Source of the DNA: Ostreococcus lucimarinus CCE9901
Lineage: Eukaryota; Chlorophyta; Mamiellophyceae; Mamiellales; Bathycoccaceae
Reading direction: 5' to 3'
Length of the DNA: 64,000 nt
NCBI RefSeq assembly: GCF_000092065.1
Contig: NC_009362.1
Location: 186,001 to 250,000, forward strand
Under the pieces are notes generated by a model. The model was not told where the DNA came from and searched no databases. It worked only from the letters and a program-made list of their open reading frames with translations. A program made the position numbers and the translations under genes. Below are positions 1-7,097 of this stretch, piece by piece. Each line of letters opens with the position of its first letter. The stretch's first letter is position 1.

Positions 1-81
1 TCGTTCGCGTCGTTCGCGTCGTTCGCGTCGTCGCGGGACGCGCTCGCGCGCGCGTCGCTCGCGTCGCGCGCGTCGTCGCCC
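1..81 (-). CDS. Possible 5' fragment of a gene running off the left edge
   Basis: A minus-strand ATG at 79-81 opens a frame without stops to the left edge. It encodes an Asp/Ala/Arg/Ser-rich stretch beginning MGDDARDASDARASASRDD and then a repeated Asn-Asp-Ala pattern. The start context and the head-to-head position relative to the gene at 198 fit the gene style of this window. Only 27 codons are visible and G+C-rich DNA here opens many spurious frames, so this is weakly supported. The function cannot be named. Confidence 0.25.
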
Positions 82-197
82 ATCGCGCGCGCGGGCGTCG
101 CGAGCGACGCGTCGAGGATTGACGTTCGATTCGCGCGCGCGCCGGCACACGCGCGCGCGCGACGTCGCGCGTCGGCGTCCCGAGCGCGCGAAGCGCC

Positions 198-1127
198 ATG
201 TTGCGCCTCGCGCGGCGCGTCGCCGACCGCGCGTCGACGTCCGCGCGCGGCGTCGCGGCGACGTCGGAGGCGCGATCGATCTTTACCCTCGGCGTTCGCG
301 ACGGCGCGCGCGCGTTCGCGACGACGACGGACGCGGACGCGCGCGAGGCGACGGAGACGCCCGAGGCGCGCGCGCGACGAACGATGCGGGACGGCGCGCG
401 AAAGGTTCGGGAGGCGGCGGACGCGGGCGGGGCGCGCGGGGAGAGCTGGGGCTGGGTGTACGACTTGACGGAGAGCGGCGAGACGGCGGAACGGTGGGTG
501 AATCAAGCGAACGCGCGGCTGAGCGATCGAGCGAAGACGCAGATGTACGCGATGCACGGAGAAGATCCGGTGACGTGGAGCGTGGACGCGTTGGCGGCGA
601 AGTATCGCGTTCGAAAGCAACGCGTCGGGGCGATTTTGGCGCTGAAACGAAGAGAGGAGGAGGCTGTCAAGGCGAATAGGACGCTGTTTCACGACACGGA
701 GGCGGCGATGGAGCGAGCGAGTGGAAGCGTGGACATCGGAACGGGGGAGCGACACGTCGCGGACGTGCCGACGATGCCGCAGTTTCAAACGGTGAGCGCT
801 TTTGATCACGGACGAGACGCCAAGCCGAAACGTTTCGTCGAGGCGAGCGAATTGGCGCGCAAACAAGAGCGGGTTTTGGTTCGAGAGTTTTTCGAACGCT
901 TGGAGTATAACGTGGGTGAACGCGGACAAGGTTTGCGACGCGTTAGTAGGCGTGCAAGCGCGCCGCCGCGGCCCGAGGGTGGATACGCGCTGCACGTCAC
1001 GCCTCTCGGCGACACAAACATCGAACCGTACGTGGCGTACAAAGACGGAACCCAGCGTCCGCTTAATGACGATGAGGCCGAGCATGCCCGGCAAAAGACG
1101 CCTAAGCGCCGTCGTCGCATCATCTAG
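198..1127 (+). CDS. Probable mitochondrial small-subunit ribosomal protein (mS35- or Bot1p/mS45-like)
   Basis: This frame encodes 309 residues. The first ~70 are rich in Arg, Ala and Ser and poor in acids at the very N-terminus, as in a mitochondrial presequence. A conserved-looking core follows at about residues 78-160. It contains GWVYDLTESG and YAMHGEDPVTWSV, then a helix AAKYRVRKQRVGAILALKRR. From memory, that 'R-RKQRV-AIL-LK' helix is typical of eukaryotic mitochondrial ribosomal-subunit proteins called mS35 in plants and Bot1p/mS45 in fungi. The C-terminus is basic (KTPKRRRRII). I am sure it is a gene. The choice between mS35 and mS45 families is unresolved, and the role in mitochondrial translation is inferred. 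It converges on the XPF gene with only 44 bp between stop codons. Confidence 0.6.
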   Translation: MLRLARRVADRASTSARGVAATSEARSIFTLGVRDGARAFATTTDADAREATETPEARARRTMRDGARKVREAADAGGARGESWGWVYDLTESGETAERWVNQANARLSDRAKTQMYAMHGEDPVTWSVDALAAKYRVRKQRVGAILALKRREEEAVKANRTLFHDTEAAMERASGSVDIGTGERHVADVPTMPQFQTVSAFDHGRDAKPKRFVEASELARKQERVLVREFFERLEYNVGERGQGLRRVSRRASAPPRPEGGYALHVTPLGDTNIEPYVAYKDGTQRPLNDDEAEHARQKTPKRRRRII

Positions 1128-1171
1128 AAGTAGAAGCTCAATATATTTCAACATTCACAACATCTTCGGCG

Positions 1172-4168
1172 CTAAAACATGAATTCTTTCGGAAACGGCG
1201 CGTGTAAAAATGTGTGGAGCGTCTTCGCTTGCCGTGCGTCGCCAAGGATATCCGCGAGTTCGTCTTCTCTCAGGTCGCACATCTTTTCGATACTTTCAAC
1301 TCGTGCGATGACTCGTCGGTAATTGCCGTCGGTGATACCCGGTAGCCTGCGCAACAAATCGACGGCAGCGTCGTTGAGGTTATCCTTTACGAGTTTGTGC
1401 ACGTCACCGTCGGCATCGGGAACGCCTATTCGCTGCGCAGTTTCGAGTGAGGGTTCAGGCTCAAGCCTTTTTAACTCTGCGAAAATTTCAGCCGTCATGT
1501 GCATCGATCGACTCCAAATAAGACGCAACTTTCGAAAACGTGTGATGAGCATACATATCTTCGTGATGAGATGTTGCTGCCCGACGAAACGAGGAAGGTC
1601 GGCTTCTGCGTGCAGAGCGAACGCTTTTGAGCCGTCAAACTCGATGAGTAGAATCGGTGTCTTATAGTGTTTGCACATCGCTTCGACTTGTGCTATCAAA
1701 CGCCCAGACGCGAAGGACTGAATCAAGTCTGGAATGGCTTTGCGCTCGACGCACATATCGGGCGAGAGGATGTAATCGCCCACTTCTAGCGTCGTCGGGC
1801 GCACTTTGAAACCTGCCGAATGCAACACGCAAGGGAGCGCAGACATGAACTCACGCATATCCACTATGACTTCGAGAGACGAACGAATAGTGAGCGATCT
1901 GCCTCCTTTACGCGTACTCGCCTCTTGCGACTCCTCGATTCGATGTCGAGCGGTCGAGCTCGGCAACGACAACGGCAACGGATTCTCTGAATCGGTCCAA
2001 CCCTCTTGTTCAGCGGGAACAGCCATATGCTGCTTCGTGCGTATGAGGTTTTCGAACGCCGCACTCTCGCGTTTGATGCTACTGAGATACTTTTGCTCCT
2101 CTAATGACGTGTCGTACACCAAAAAGTACACCTTGACCGGGACGTCCGGGCGCGTCGCCTGATAGACTTCGAGTTCACGGATGAATGACGCGTCTGGATC
2201 ATACATCACCACGAACGAAGGCTGAATGCGGTTCAGCAGGTTCAATTTGCGCTCGTGCGCGTACACGTACATGTTATCGGTATCGCGCTTAACGGTCGAG
2301 CGCGTGCGCGTATCGCCGACTACGATGACTTCGTCGTCGCTAGCCGCCGCGTCCTCTTCCGCTTTCATTTCTATTTTGATATCTAACTCTTTCGCCGCCT
2401 TCGTAGCCTTCATCTTCTTATCCGCGTCTTCGGCCTTCTTCGCAGCGACTAGGGTCTTCTTCGCCTCCGCTGCGGCCGCCGCTAAGAGTTTGTTCTCGTC
2501 AGATTTCCCATCTTTCGCCGGCCCCGGATCTTCGTCGATTTCTCGACCCTCCATTCTCGCCTGAATGCGCTCGAGTTTTGAATACACACGCTGAGGCTTC
2601 TGCGCCGCACCGCGCCCACCACCACGGCCACTACCACGGCCACCACCGCGCCCGGCACCGCGCCATCCCGTCTGTCGCTTCGTCACTTGCGCCGCCACGT
2701 TCTTCCCGCCCCGGCTAAACAAGTAATCGACCCAATGCGCATTCATCAGCGCCGGCGTTCCGTAACGAATGCAGTACTCCAGTTGCCGCGCCACGTGCTC
2801 TTCTTTACACACAATCAACGTCGCTCCTTGCTTGTATTTTAACATTCTATGCGTGCCGTGCTCTTGGGACTCATACGGCTGAGAAAACGTCAGGTCCACG
2901 ACCGTTTCGGAGTCCGCCACGGCGAGGAGCTCTCCGCCTTGCCGACGTTCTTCGTCTATTTCATCTAAAATCTCTTCCATGAGCGTCCATTTTGGCATGG
3001 GTTCTAAAATCGGAATCAAGTCCGTCTCTGTGATTTGTGGTGGAAGCGGTCGCTTTGCGCCCAAGCCTTTCGGTTGCGCCGCCGCGGCTTTACGCTTGAG
3101 CAGGTAAACTCGCTTTTTCGCGTACTCGAAAATCGCGTGCGAGGCCTCTGTGAACATCCACATGCTCTCACGTGACTCACTCGCTCGCAACGCCTGCAAG
3201 TACTTCAAAAACGTGACTGAATCGTACTTCAGCAACGCATCTGCGAGTAAGCGGAGCGTCTTTAAATCGTACACGATCTGTTTCACTCGTCTCGGCGCGA
3301 TGTGCCACACCTTGTCGAGTTGTCGCTGCAAAATCAAATCGAAGCTCTTGAACAACCCACTCTCGAGCGTTAAATCGCTCGTGTCGATGTAGCGACTTTT
3401 CTTCAACTCAGCCATGCACGAATCCATGACGCTGACGATCGCTTCTTGAATCTTCAACACGTTCTCGCTCATCGGCTGTCTCAATTCGATCACCTCTGGC
3501 GGACGCGCGTCTAAATCGTCCTTCACTCGCAAATGAAATCGCGGCCACAGATGCACGCGCGTGAGCATCAGCGCCTTCAAACATCGTTCCACGCTATTAA
3601 AGCCGCGCGTCAAATCCCCAGGGCGATCGCTGATCGCCCGCACGTATCCTTTCCTATTCCCCTCTCTAAACAACCGCACGACGAACCCCTCCCCCGACGT
3701 CTCGTTCGTCCTATGCGCCGAGCACACTATGATCCCTCGCACTCGCTTCGCGTCCAGCCTCCCACTCAACAAATCCACGCTCGCGATTCGAGTCGTCACG
3801 AACGCCACGCATCCCGCGTCGTAAAACTTTTTCCTCTTGTCGCCCGCGTAGTCGGCGGTGAACTCCAGCGGCGGCGCCGCGCGCGGAAACAGCGCCGTCA
3901 TACGCTCCTTCACGCTCACTTTCGCGTGCTCACTCGCACCGACGATGAGCGTCACCATGGGTGGTTCGCCTAGAACGTGCGTCTTAGACAGCGCGTCGTC
4001 GACGGCGACGAGCGCGGCGATGACTGCGCTCGCACCGAGTCCTTCGGCGAGAACGCAAAAACCATCGCGCGCGAGCAGTTCCTTGGTGATCTCGCGCTGG
4101 AACGGCAAAAGGTCGGCCCCGTCGACGACCGCTTCGCTCGGACTCGCGTCGGCGAGGACGAGGGACAT
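1172..4168 (-). CDS. XPF: XPF/RAD1/ERCC4 structure-specific DNA repair endonuclease
   Basis: The 998-residue product is the catalytic subunit of the XPF-ERCC1 nuclease, which cuts 5' of lesions in nucleotide-excision repair and acts on cross-links and recombination flaps. Residues ~20-480 form the SF2-helicase-like half with a degenerate Walker A (GLGASA), as expected because XPF lost ATPase activity. The ERCC4 nuclease core carries LEVGDYILSPDMCVERKAIPDL, with the catalytic ERK at about 808-810 and the partner aspartates nearby. A C-terminal tandem helix-hairpin-helix region (LRRLPGITDGNYRRVI onward, ~935-985) should bind ERCC1 and DNA. An unusual Gly/Arg (RGG) tract at ~505-521, followed by a Lys/Ala/Glu-rich stretch, separates the two halves. 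The start is the first in-frame ATG and gives a normal family length. Confidence 0.95.
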   Translation of the reverse strand: MSLVLADASPSEAVVDGADLLPFQREITKELLARDGFCVLAEGLGASAVIAALVAVDDALSKTHVLGEPPMVTLIVGASEHAKVSVKERMTALFPRAAPPLEFTADYAGDKRKKFYDAGCVAFVTTRIASVDLLSGRLDAKRVRGIIVCSAHRTNETSGEGFVVRLFREGNRKGYVRAISDRPGDLTRGFNSVERCLKALMLTRVHLWPRFHLRVKDDLDARPPEVIELRQPMSENVLKIQEAIVSVMDSCMAELKKSRYIDTSDLTLESGLFKSFDLILQRQLDKVWHIAPRRVKQIVYDLKTLRLLADALLKYDSVTFLKYLQALRASESRESMWMFTEASHAIFEYAKKRVYLLKRKAAAAQPKGLGAKRPLPPQITETDLIPILEPMPKWTLMEEILDEIDEERRQGGELLAVADSETVVDLTFSQPYESQEHGTHRMLKYKQGATLIVCKEEHVARQLEYCIRYGTPALMNAHWVDYLFSRGGKNVAAQVTKRQTGWRGAGRGGGRGSGRGGGRGAAQKPQRVYSKLERIQARMEGREIDEDPGPAKDGKSDENKLLAAAAAEAKKTLVAAKKAEDADKKMKATKAAKELDIKIEMKAEEDAAASDDEVIVVGDTRTRSTVKRDTDNMYVYAHERKLNLLNRIQPSFVVMYDPDASFIRELEVYQATRPDVPVKVYFLVYDTSLEEQKYLSSIKRESAAFENLIRTKQHMAVPAEQEGWTDSENPLPLSLPSSTARHRIEESQEASTRKGGRSLTIRSSLEVIVDMREFMSALPCVLHSAGFKVRPTTLEVGDYILSPDMCVERKAIPDLIQSFASGRLIAQVEAMCKHYKTPILLIEFDGSKAFALHAEADLPRFVGQQHLITKICMLITRFRKLRLIWSRSMHMTAEIFAELKRLEPEPSLETAQRIGVPDADGDVHKLVKDNLNDAAVDLLRRLPGITDGNYRRVIARVESIEKMCDLREDELADILGDARQAKTLHTFLHAPFPKEFMF

Positions 4169-4286
4169 CGCGCGCGCGTCGCGCGCTCGAATGTGAGGAG
4201 AATCTGGTTGGTCTCCCTCAACTGTTCGTGGCGCTCGGATGGGGCGACTGCGCGAATGTATTAAATGTCGCGCTACATCGCGGTGA

Positions 4287-5660
4287 CTACTGCGCTATCT
4301 TAAAGTAATCGAGCGTTTCGTGCAAAATCTTCTTCTTGCACGCGCGGTAGATGAACCGCACGCGCTCGGCGTCGTCGACGCACGCGCCGGAGCGGAGCGC
4401 GTCGACGTCTTCGGCGAGCGATGTCGGCATTTGGGCCAAGAGTTGTTCGCATCGCGCGGCGATGTCGGCGCGAGCGAATTTGAGCTCATCGCCACAAATT
4501 GGGCCGTTGATATCTCCCGAGGCCTCGGTACCGGCATACATGGCGGCAAAAGCACTGAGAAGTCGCGCGTCGATTCTCCCGGCGCCGAGAGCCTTCAATC
4601 GAGGCTCCGCCGCGGCGAGCTTGGCGTCCGCCGAGCCCTCGGCCTCGAGCGCTTTCGTGACTTCATCGTACGCTGCGTTCGCAGCTTTCTCGCGAATTTC
4701 GCCCTCGGGCCCGTCCCACAACTCTGGATGCGCCACCGAGTGCCACACCATCGCGTGCTCGAGATTGCTAAACAACACGCAATCGTCGTGCGGGTTGTTG
4801 TCCGGCGCGAAGCCGTAATAAATCAAAAAATGATCGTTACTGCGCTCACCGTAAGACATCAACGCCTCCTCGCCCTCTTCAATGTCTCGCGTCGCCGCAA
4901 ACTGAATGACGCCCTCTTCGGCGTCGAGCGTGGACCACGCGATGTTATCCGTCGCCGCAGTCGTCATATCCGTCAGCTCCCCCGTGGTCTCATCCCGCGT
5001 CAACGACGTCACGATATCGCCTCCATGATTCAGCATATCCGCCAACGGCAGCAGCACGCGAAAGTACCCAGCGTTATCCTCCGCGCTCGCCACGCCGTAC
5101 GTCCGCGAGTGCACCACGCCGACGGCGTTCGCGAACGCCTCGTAATCAAAATACGCGTCCCCGAGCGCCTCCGGCGCCTTCTCCCTGAGCGTCTCGTGCC
5201 ATTTTCTACACGCCGCTTGCATCTCTCGTATCTCCGACATCGCCGGCGGGTACTGCACGTCCGCGATCGCCTTTTCATCGTAGTGTATCGGCGACGTCGG
5301 CACGCGTTCCGGAAGCGTCCTCGCGTACGCCGCGTACGCCGACCCCTCGCCCAACTTCTTCTCCTGCAGCAGTCTGCACGCCAATCGCACCCCCCAGGGC
5401 GCTTCCTTCATCGCGTCCCGCGCGCTCTCCGGATGTCCCTTCGCATCGTCGACGATTCCGCTCGCCAGTTTCAGCTCGAGCACGCCTTCGCCCGCGCGCA
5501 GCGCGCGCGTCGCCTCCAACCCTCGTCCCGCGCCCGCGCCCGTCTCCAGCGCCACCGTGAGCCCGCTCCCGCGCGCGCCGCGTTCGACGCACCACCGCAC
5601 CAGCGCGCGCACGTCGTCCGCGTCGCGCGTCGCCGTCGTCGCCGCCGTCGCCGTCGACAT
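4287..5660 (-). CDS. SET-domain protein lysine methyltransferase, Rubisco-LSMT/SETD3 type
   Basis: The 457-residue product has the split SET architecture of the Rubisco large-subunit methyltransferase/SETD3/SETD6 group. Its N-SET segment reads GAGRGLEATRALRAGEGVLEL, the catalytic core has LADMLNHGGDIV (the NH motif that helps hold S-adenosylmethionine), and the C-SET has GEEALMSYGERSNDHFLIYYGF. An alpha-helical substrate-binding region fills the last ~170 residues. The frame stays open upstream for 254 codons, but that part overlaps the divergent cyclophilin-like gene and is pure Arg/Ala/Ser low complexity, so I start at the ATG at 5658-5660. The first residues (MSTATAATTATRDADD) are not a convincing transit peptide, so the compartment and substrate stay open. 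Confidence 0.88.
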   Translation of the reverse strand: MSTATAATTATRDADDVRALVRWCVERGARGSGLTVALETGAGAGRGLEATRALRAGEGVLELKLASGIVDDAKGHPESARDAMKEAPWGVRLACRLLQEKKLGEGSAYAAYARTLPERVPTSPIHYDEKAIADVQYPPAMSEIREMQAACRKWHETLREKAPEALGDAYFDYEAFANAVGVVHSRTYGVASAEDNAGYFRVLLPLADMLNHGGDIVTSLTRDETTGELTDMTTAATDNIAWSTLDAEEGVIQFAATRDIEEGEEALMSYGERSNDHFLIYYGFAPDNNPHDDCVLFSNLEHAMVWHSVAHPELWDGPEGEIREKAANAAYDEVTKALEAEGSADAKLAAAEPRLKALGAGRIDARLLSAFAAMYAGTEASGDINGPICGDELKFARADIAARCEQLLAQMPTSLAEDVDALRSGACVDDAERVRFIYRACKKKILHETLDYFKIAQ

Positions 5661-5755
5661 TCGCCGTCCGCCTCGTCCCGCGACGTCCCGCGCGCGCGCG
5701 CGCGTCCGCGACGCGCCGACCGCGCGCGCGCGCGTCGTCGTCGCTCTCGCCGTCG

Positions 5756-5798
<43 letters not shown>

Positions 5799-5832
5799 GC
5801 GCGTCGCCGCGTCGCGCGATGCCGGCACACGC
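5661..5832. promoter_or_regulatory. Bidirectional promoter, SET gene / cyclophilin-like gene
   Basis: These 172 bp separate two head-to-head starts. The stretch is almost entirely CGCG/CGTC runs and includes a (GTC)13 microsatellite at 5758-5797. No TATA box was seen. Confidence 0.5.
5758..5797. repeat. (GTC)n microsatellite
   Basis: About 13 uninterrupted GTC units (GAC on the other strand) lie in the shared promoter between two divergent genes. Confidence 0.95.
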
Positions 5833-6483
5833 ATGCTCGCGCGCGAGTCGCGCCCGCGCCTCTCGCGCGCGCGCGCCGCGCTCGCGCGCGTCGCGTGCGT
5901 CGCGCTCCTCCTCGCGCTCGCCGCGCGCGCGCGTCGCGCCGCGCCGGCGCCGCGCGTCGAGCGCGCGCGCGACGACGACGACGACTCGGTGATTCGCGAC
6001 GTGACGATGACGATCGGCGCGCACGGCGACGTGCGGCTGCGACTGCGCCCGGATTGGCACGCGGAGAGCGCGGCGTACGTCGCGGCGCTCGCGGCGGACG
6101 CGCGCGCGTGCGAGGACGCGTGCGAGGTGTACCGCGTGGAGCCGGGATTCTTGGTGCAGGGAACTTTAAAGAGCGCGTCGGCGGCGAGCAACACGAAGAC
6201 GAAGGAGGGGCCGAGGTTGATGCGACGAGGCGACGTCGGGTGGGCGGGCGAGGGACCGGGACCGGATTTTTTCGTGTACGTGGGCGCGAAGCCGGCGGCG
6301 CACTTCGGGAGGCGACACACGGTGTTCGCGGAGGTGGCGGACGAGACGTCGATGGCGACGCTGGAGCGCGTGGCGAACGCGCCGAGCTCGACGCCGGGCG
6401 GGACGGGGACGATGCGGTTCATCGATGAGCGCCCGCGGATTACGCTTCGCGACGCGCGGTCGAAAGGCGCGGCGCGCGCGTAG
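5833..6483 (+). CDS. Cyclophilin-like peptidyl-prolyl isomerase, secretory/type II membrane
   Basis: This 216-residue protein starts with a basic segment and a hydrophobic signal-anchor (LARVACVALLLALAARA, ~17-33), so it probably enters the ER/Golgi lumen. The rest is a compact cyclophilin-like fold. YRVEPGFLVQG supplies equivalents of the catalytic Arg (R101), Phe (F106) and Gln (Q109). DFFVYVG and HFGRRHTVF supply the later Phe and His (H162), but the tryptophan of classical cyclophilin A is Phe158, a change linked in other cyclophilins to low cyclosporin sensitivity. The central loops are shorter than in CypA. The start is the ATG just before the hydrophobic segment; an upstream in-frame ATG would add 92 low-complexity residues overlapping the SET gene. 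Isomerase activity is inferred. Confidence 0.8.
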   Translation: MLARESRPRLSRARAALARVACVALLLALAARARRAAPAPRVERARDDDDDSVIRDVTMTIGAHGDVRLRLRPDWHAESAAYVAALAADARACEDACEVYRVEPGFLVQGTLKSASAASNTKTKEGPRLMRRGDVGWAGEGPGPDFFVYVGAKPAAHFGRRHTVFAEVADETSMATLERVANAPSSTPGGTGTMRFIDERPRITLRDARSKGAARA

Positions 6484-6558
6484 CGACGGCGAGTCGAAAA
6501 CGGTGGACGGCGTCGAACGCGTCGTCTCGCGCGTCGCGACGGCGAGTCGAAAACGGTG
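6483..6558. repeat. Duplicated 23-bp unit spanning a stop codon
   Basis: An identical 23-bp sequence (core GGCGAGTCGAAAACGGTG) occurs at 6483-6505 and 6536-6558. The first copy begins on the last base of the cyclophilin-like gene's TAG, so this is a small local duplication in its 3' region. Confidence 0.9.
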
Positions 6559-6689
6559 TAAATTATTGAATGCGCGTCGCTCGCGCGCGACGACGCGCGT
6601 TTTCGCTAGGTTTTTCTTCTATGGAAGTACGCGTCCCGCGCTCGCGCGCTCCCGTCCTGCGCTATGCTATGCTACCGCGACGTCGCGAC

Positions 6690-7019
6690 TCAACTTTTGA
6701 AGCGCGCGCGCGCGTCGCCGAGCGGCGAGTCGCCCTCGCGCAAACGCGCAATCTCCTTATCCTTGCGTTCGATCTCCCCCCTCGCCGTGTTAAACAAGCA
6801 CGAAATGTTCCTCTCCAAGTTCTCGCATCGCTCGCGCAGGCTCGCGTTCTCGTCCATCAACGCTCGACGTCGCGCCTCGCTCTCGCTCAGTTTCAGGTTC
6901 AATCGACCGATCGCTCCCGCGCTCGCCGCTTCCGCCCCGCGCGCGCCCTCGCGCGCGTCCAGATCGCCGTACAGCACGTCTTCGTCCTCGCCGTCGTCTC
7001 GCGCGCGCTCGTGCGCCAT
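6690..7019 (-). CDS. Small FLASH (CASP8AP2) N-terminal-like coiled-coil protein
   Basis: The 109-residue product begins MAHERARDDGEDEDVLYGDLD and becomes a coiled coil from about residue 45. It contains the segment LERNISCLFNTARGEIERKD. From memory, this closely resembles the N-terminal coiled coil of animal FLASH/CASP8AP2, which has [20 protein letters not shown] preceded by an acidic DIYAGLD-type motif, here DVLYGDLD. FLASH works with Lsm11 in 3'-end processing of histone pre-mRNA and dimerises through this region. Here only the N-terminal region exists. The frame extends upstream, but that part lies inside the eIF2B-epsilon gene, so the ATG at 7017-7019 was chosen. It is head to head with eIF2B-epsilon, 78 bp apart. 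The gene call is fairly sure; the FLASH relation is by eye. Confidence 0.68.
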   Translation of the reverse strand: MAHERARDDGEDEDVLYGDLDAREGARGAEAASAGAIGRLNLKLSESEARRRALMDENASLRERCENLERNISCLFNTARGEIERKDKEIARLREGDSPLGDARARFKS

Positions 7020-7097
7020 CGTCGACGCCACCGCGCGGCGGGACGCGCGGGCGCGCGCGTCACTTTTTGCCGCGTCGGCGTCGCTTCGCGCGTCGCC
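7020..7097. promoter_or_regulatory. Bidirectional promoter, FLASH-like gene / eIF2B-epsilon
   Basis: Only 78 bp separate the two divergent ATGs, so core promoter and both 5' UTRs must fit here or overlap coding sequence. Confidence 0.5.

Noticed and set aside
5661-6422. 254-codon N-terminal extension of the LSMT-like SET protein
   Set aside because: It overlaps the cyclophilin-like gene on the other strand and has no conserved text.
4320-6428. 702-codon plus-strand ORF opposite the SET gene
   Set aside because: It is an antisense frame of the SET gene rich in Arg/His/Val with no domain; it exists because G+C-rich codons rarely give stops in the opposite frame.
6483-6558. The 23-bp direct repeats as a CRISPR array
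   Set aside because: Only two copies, in a eukaryotic genome, overlapping a stop codon.
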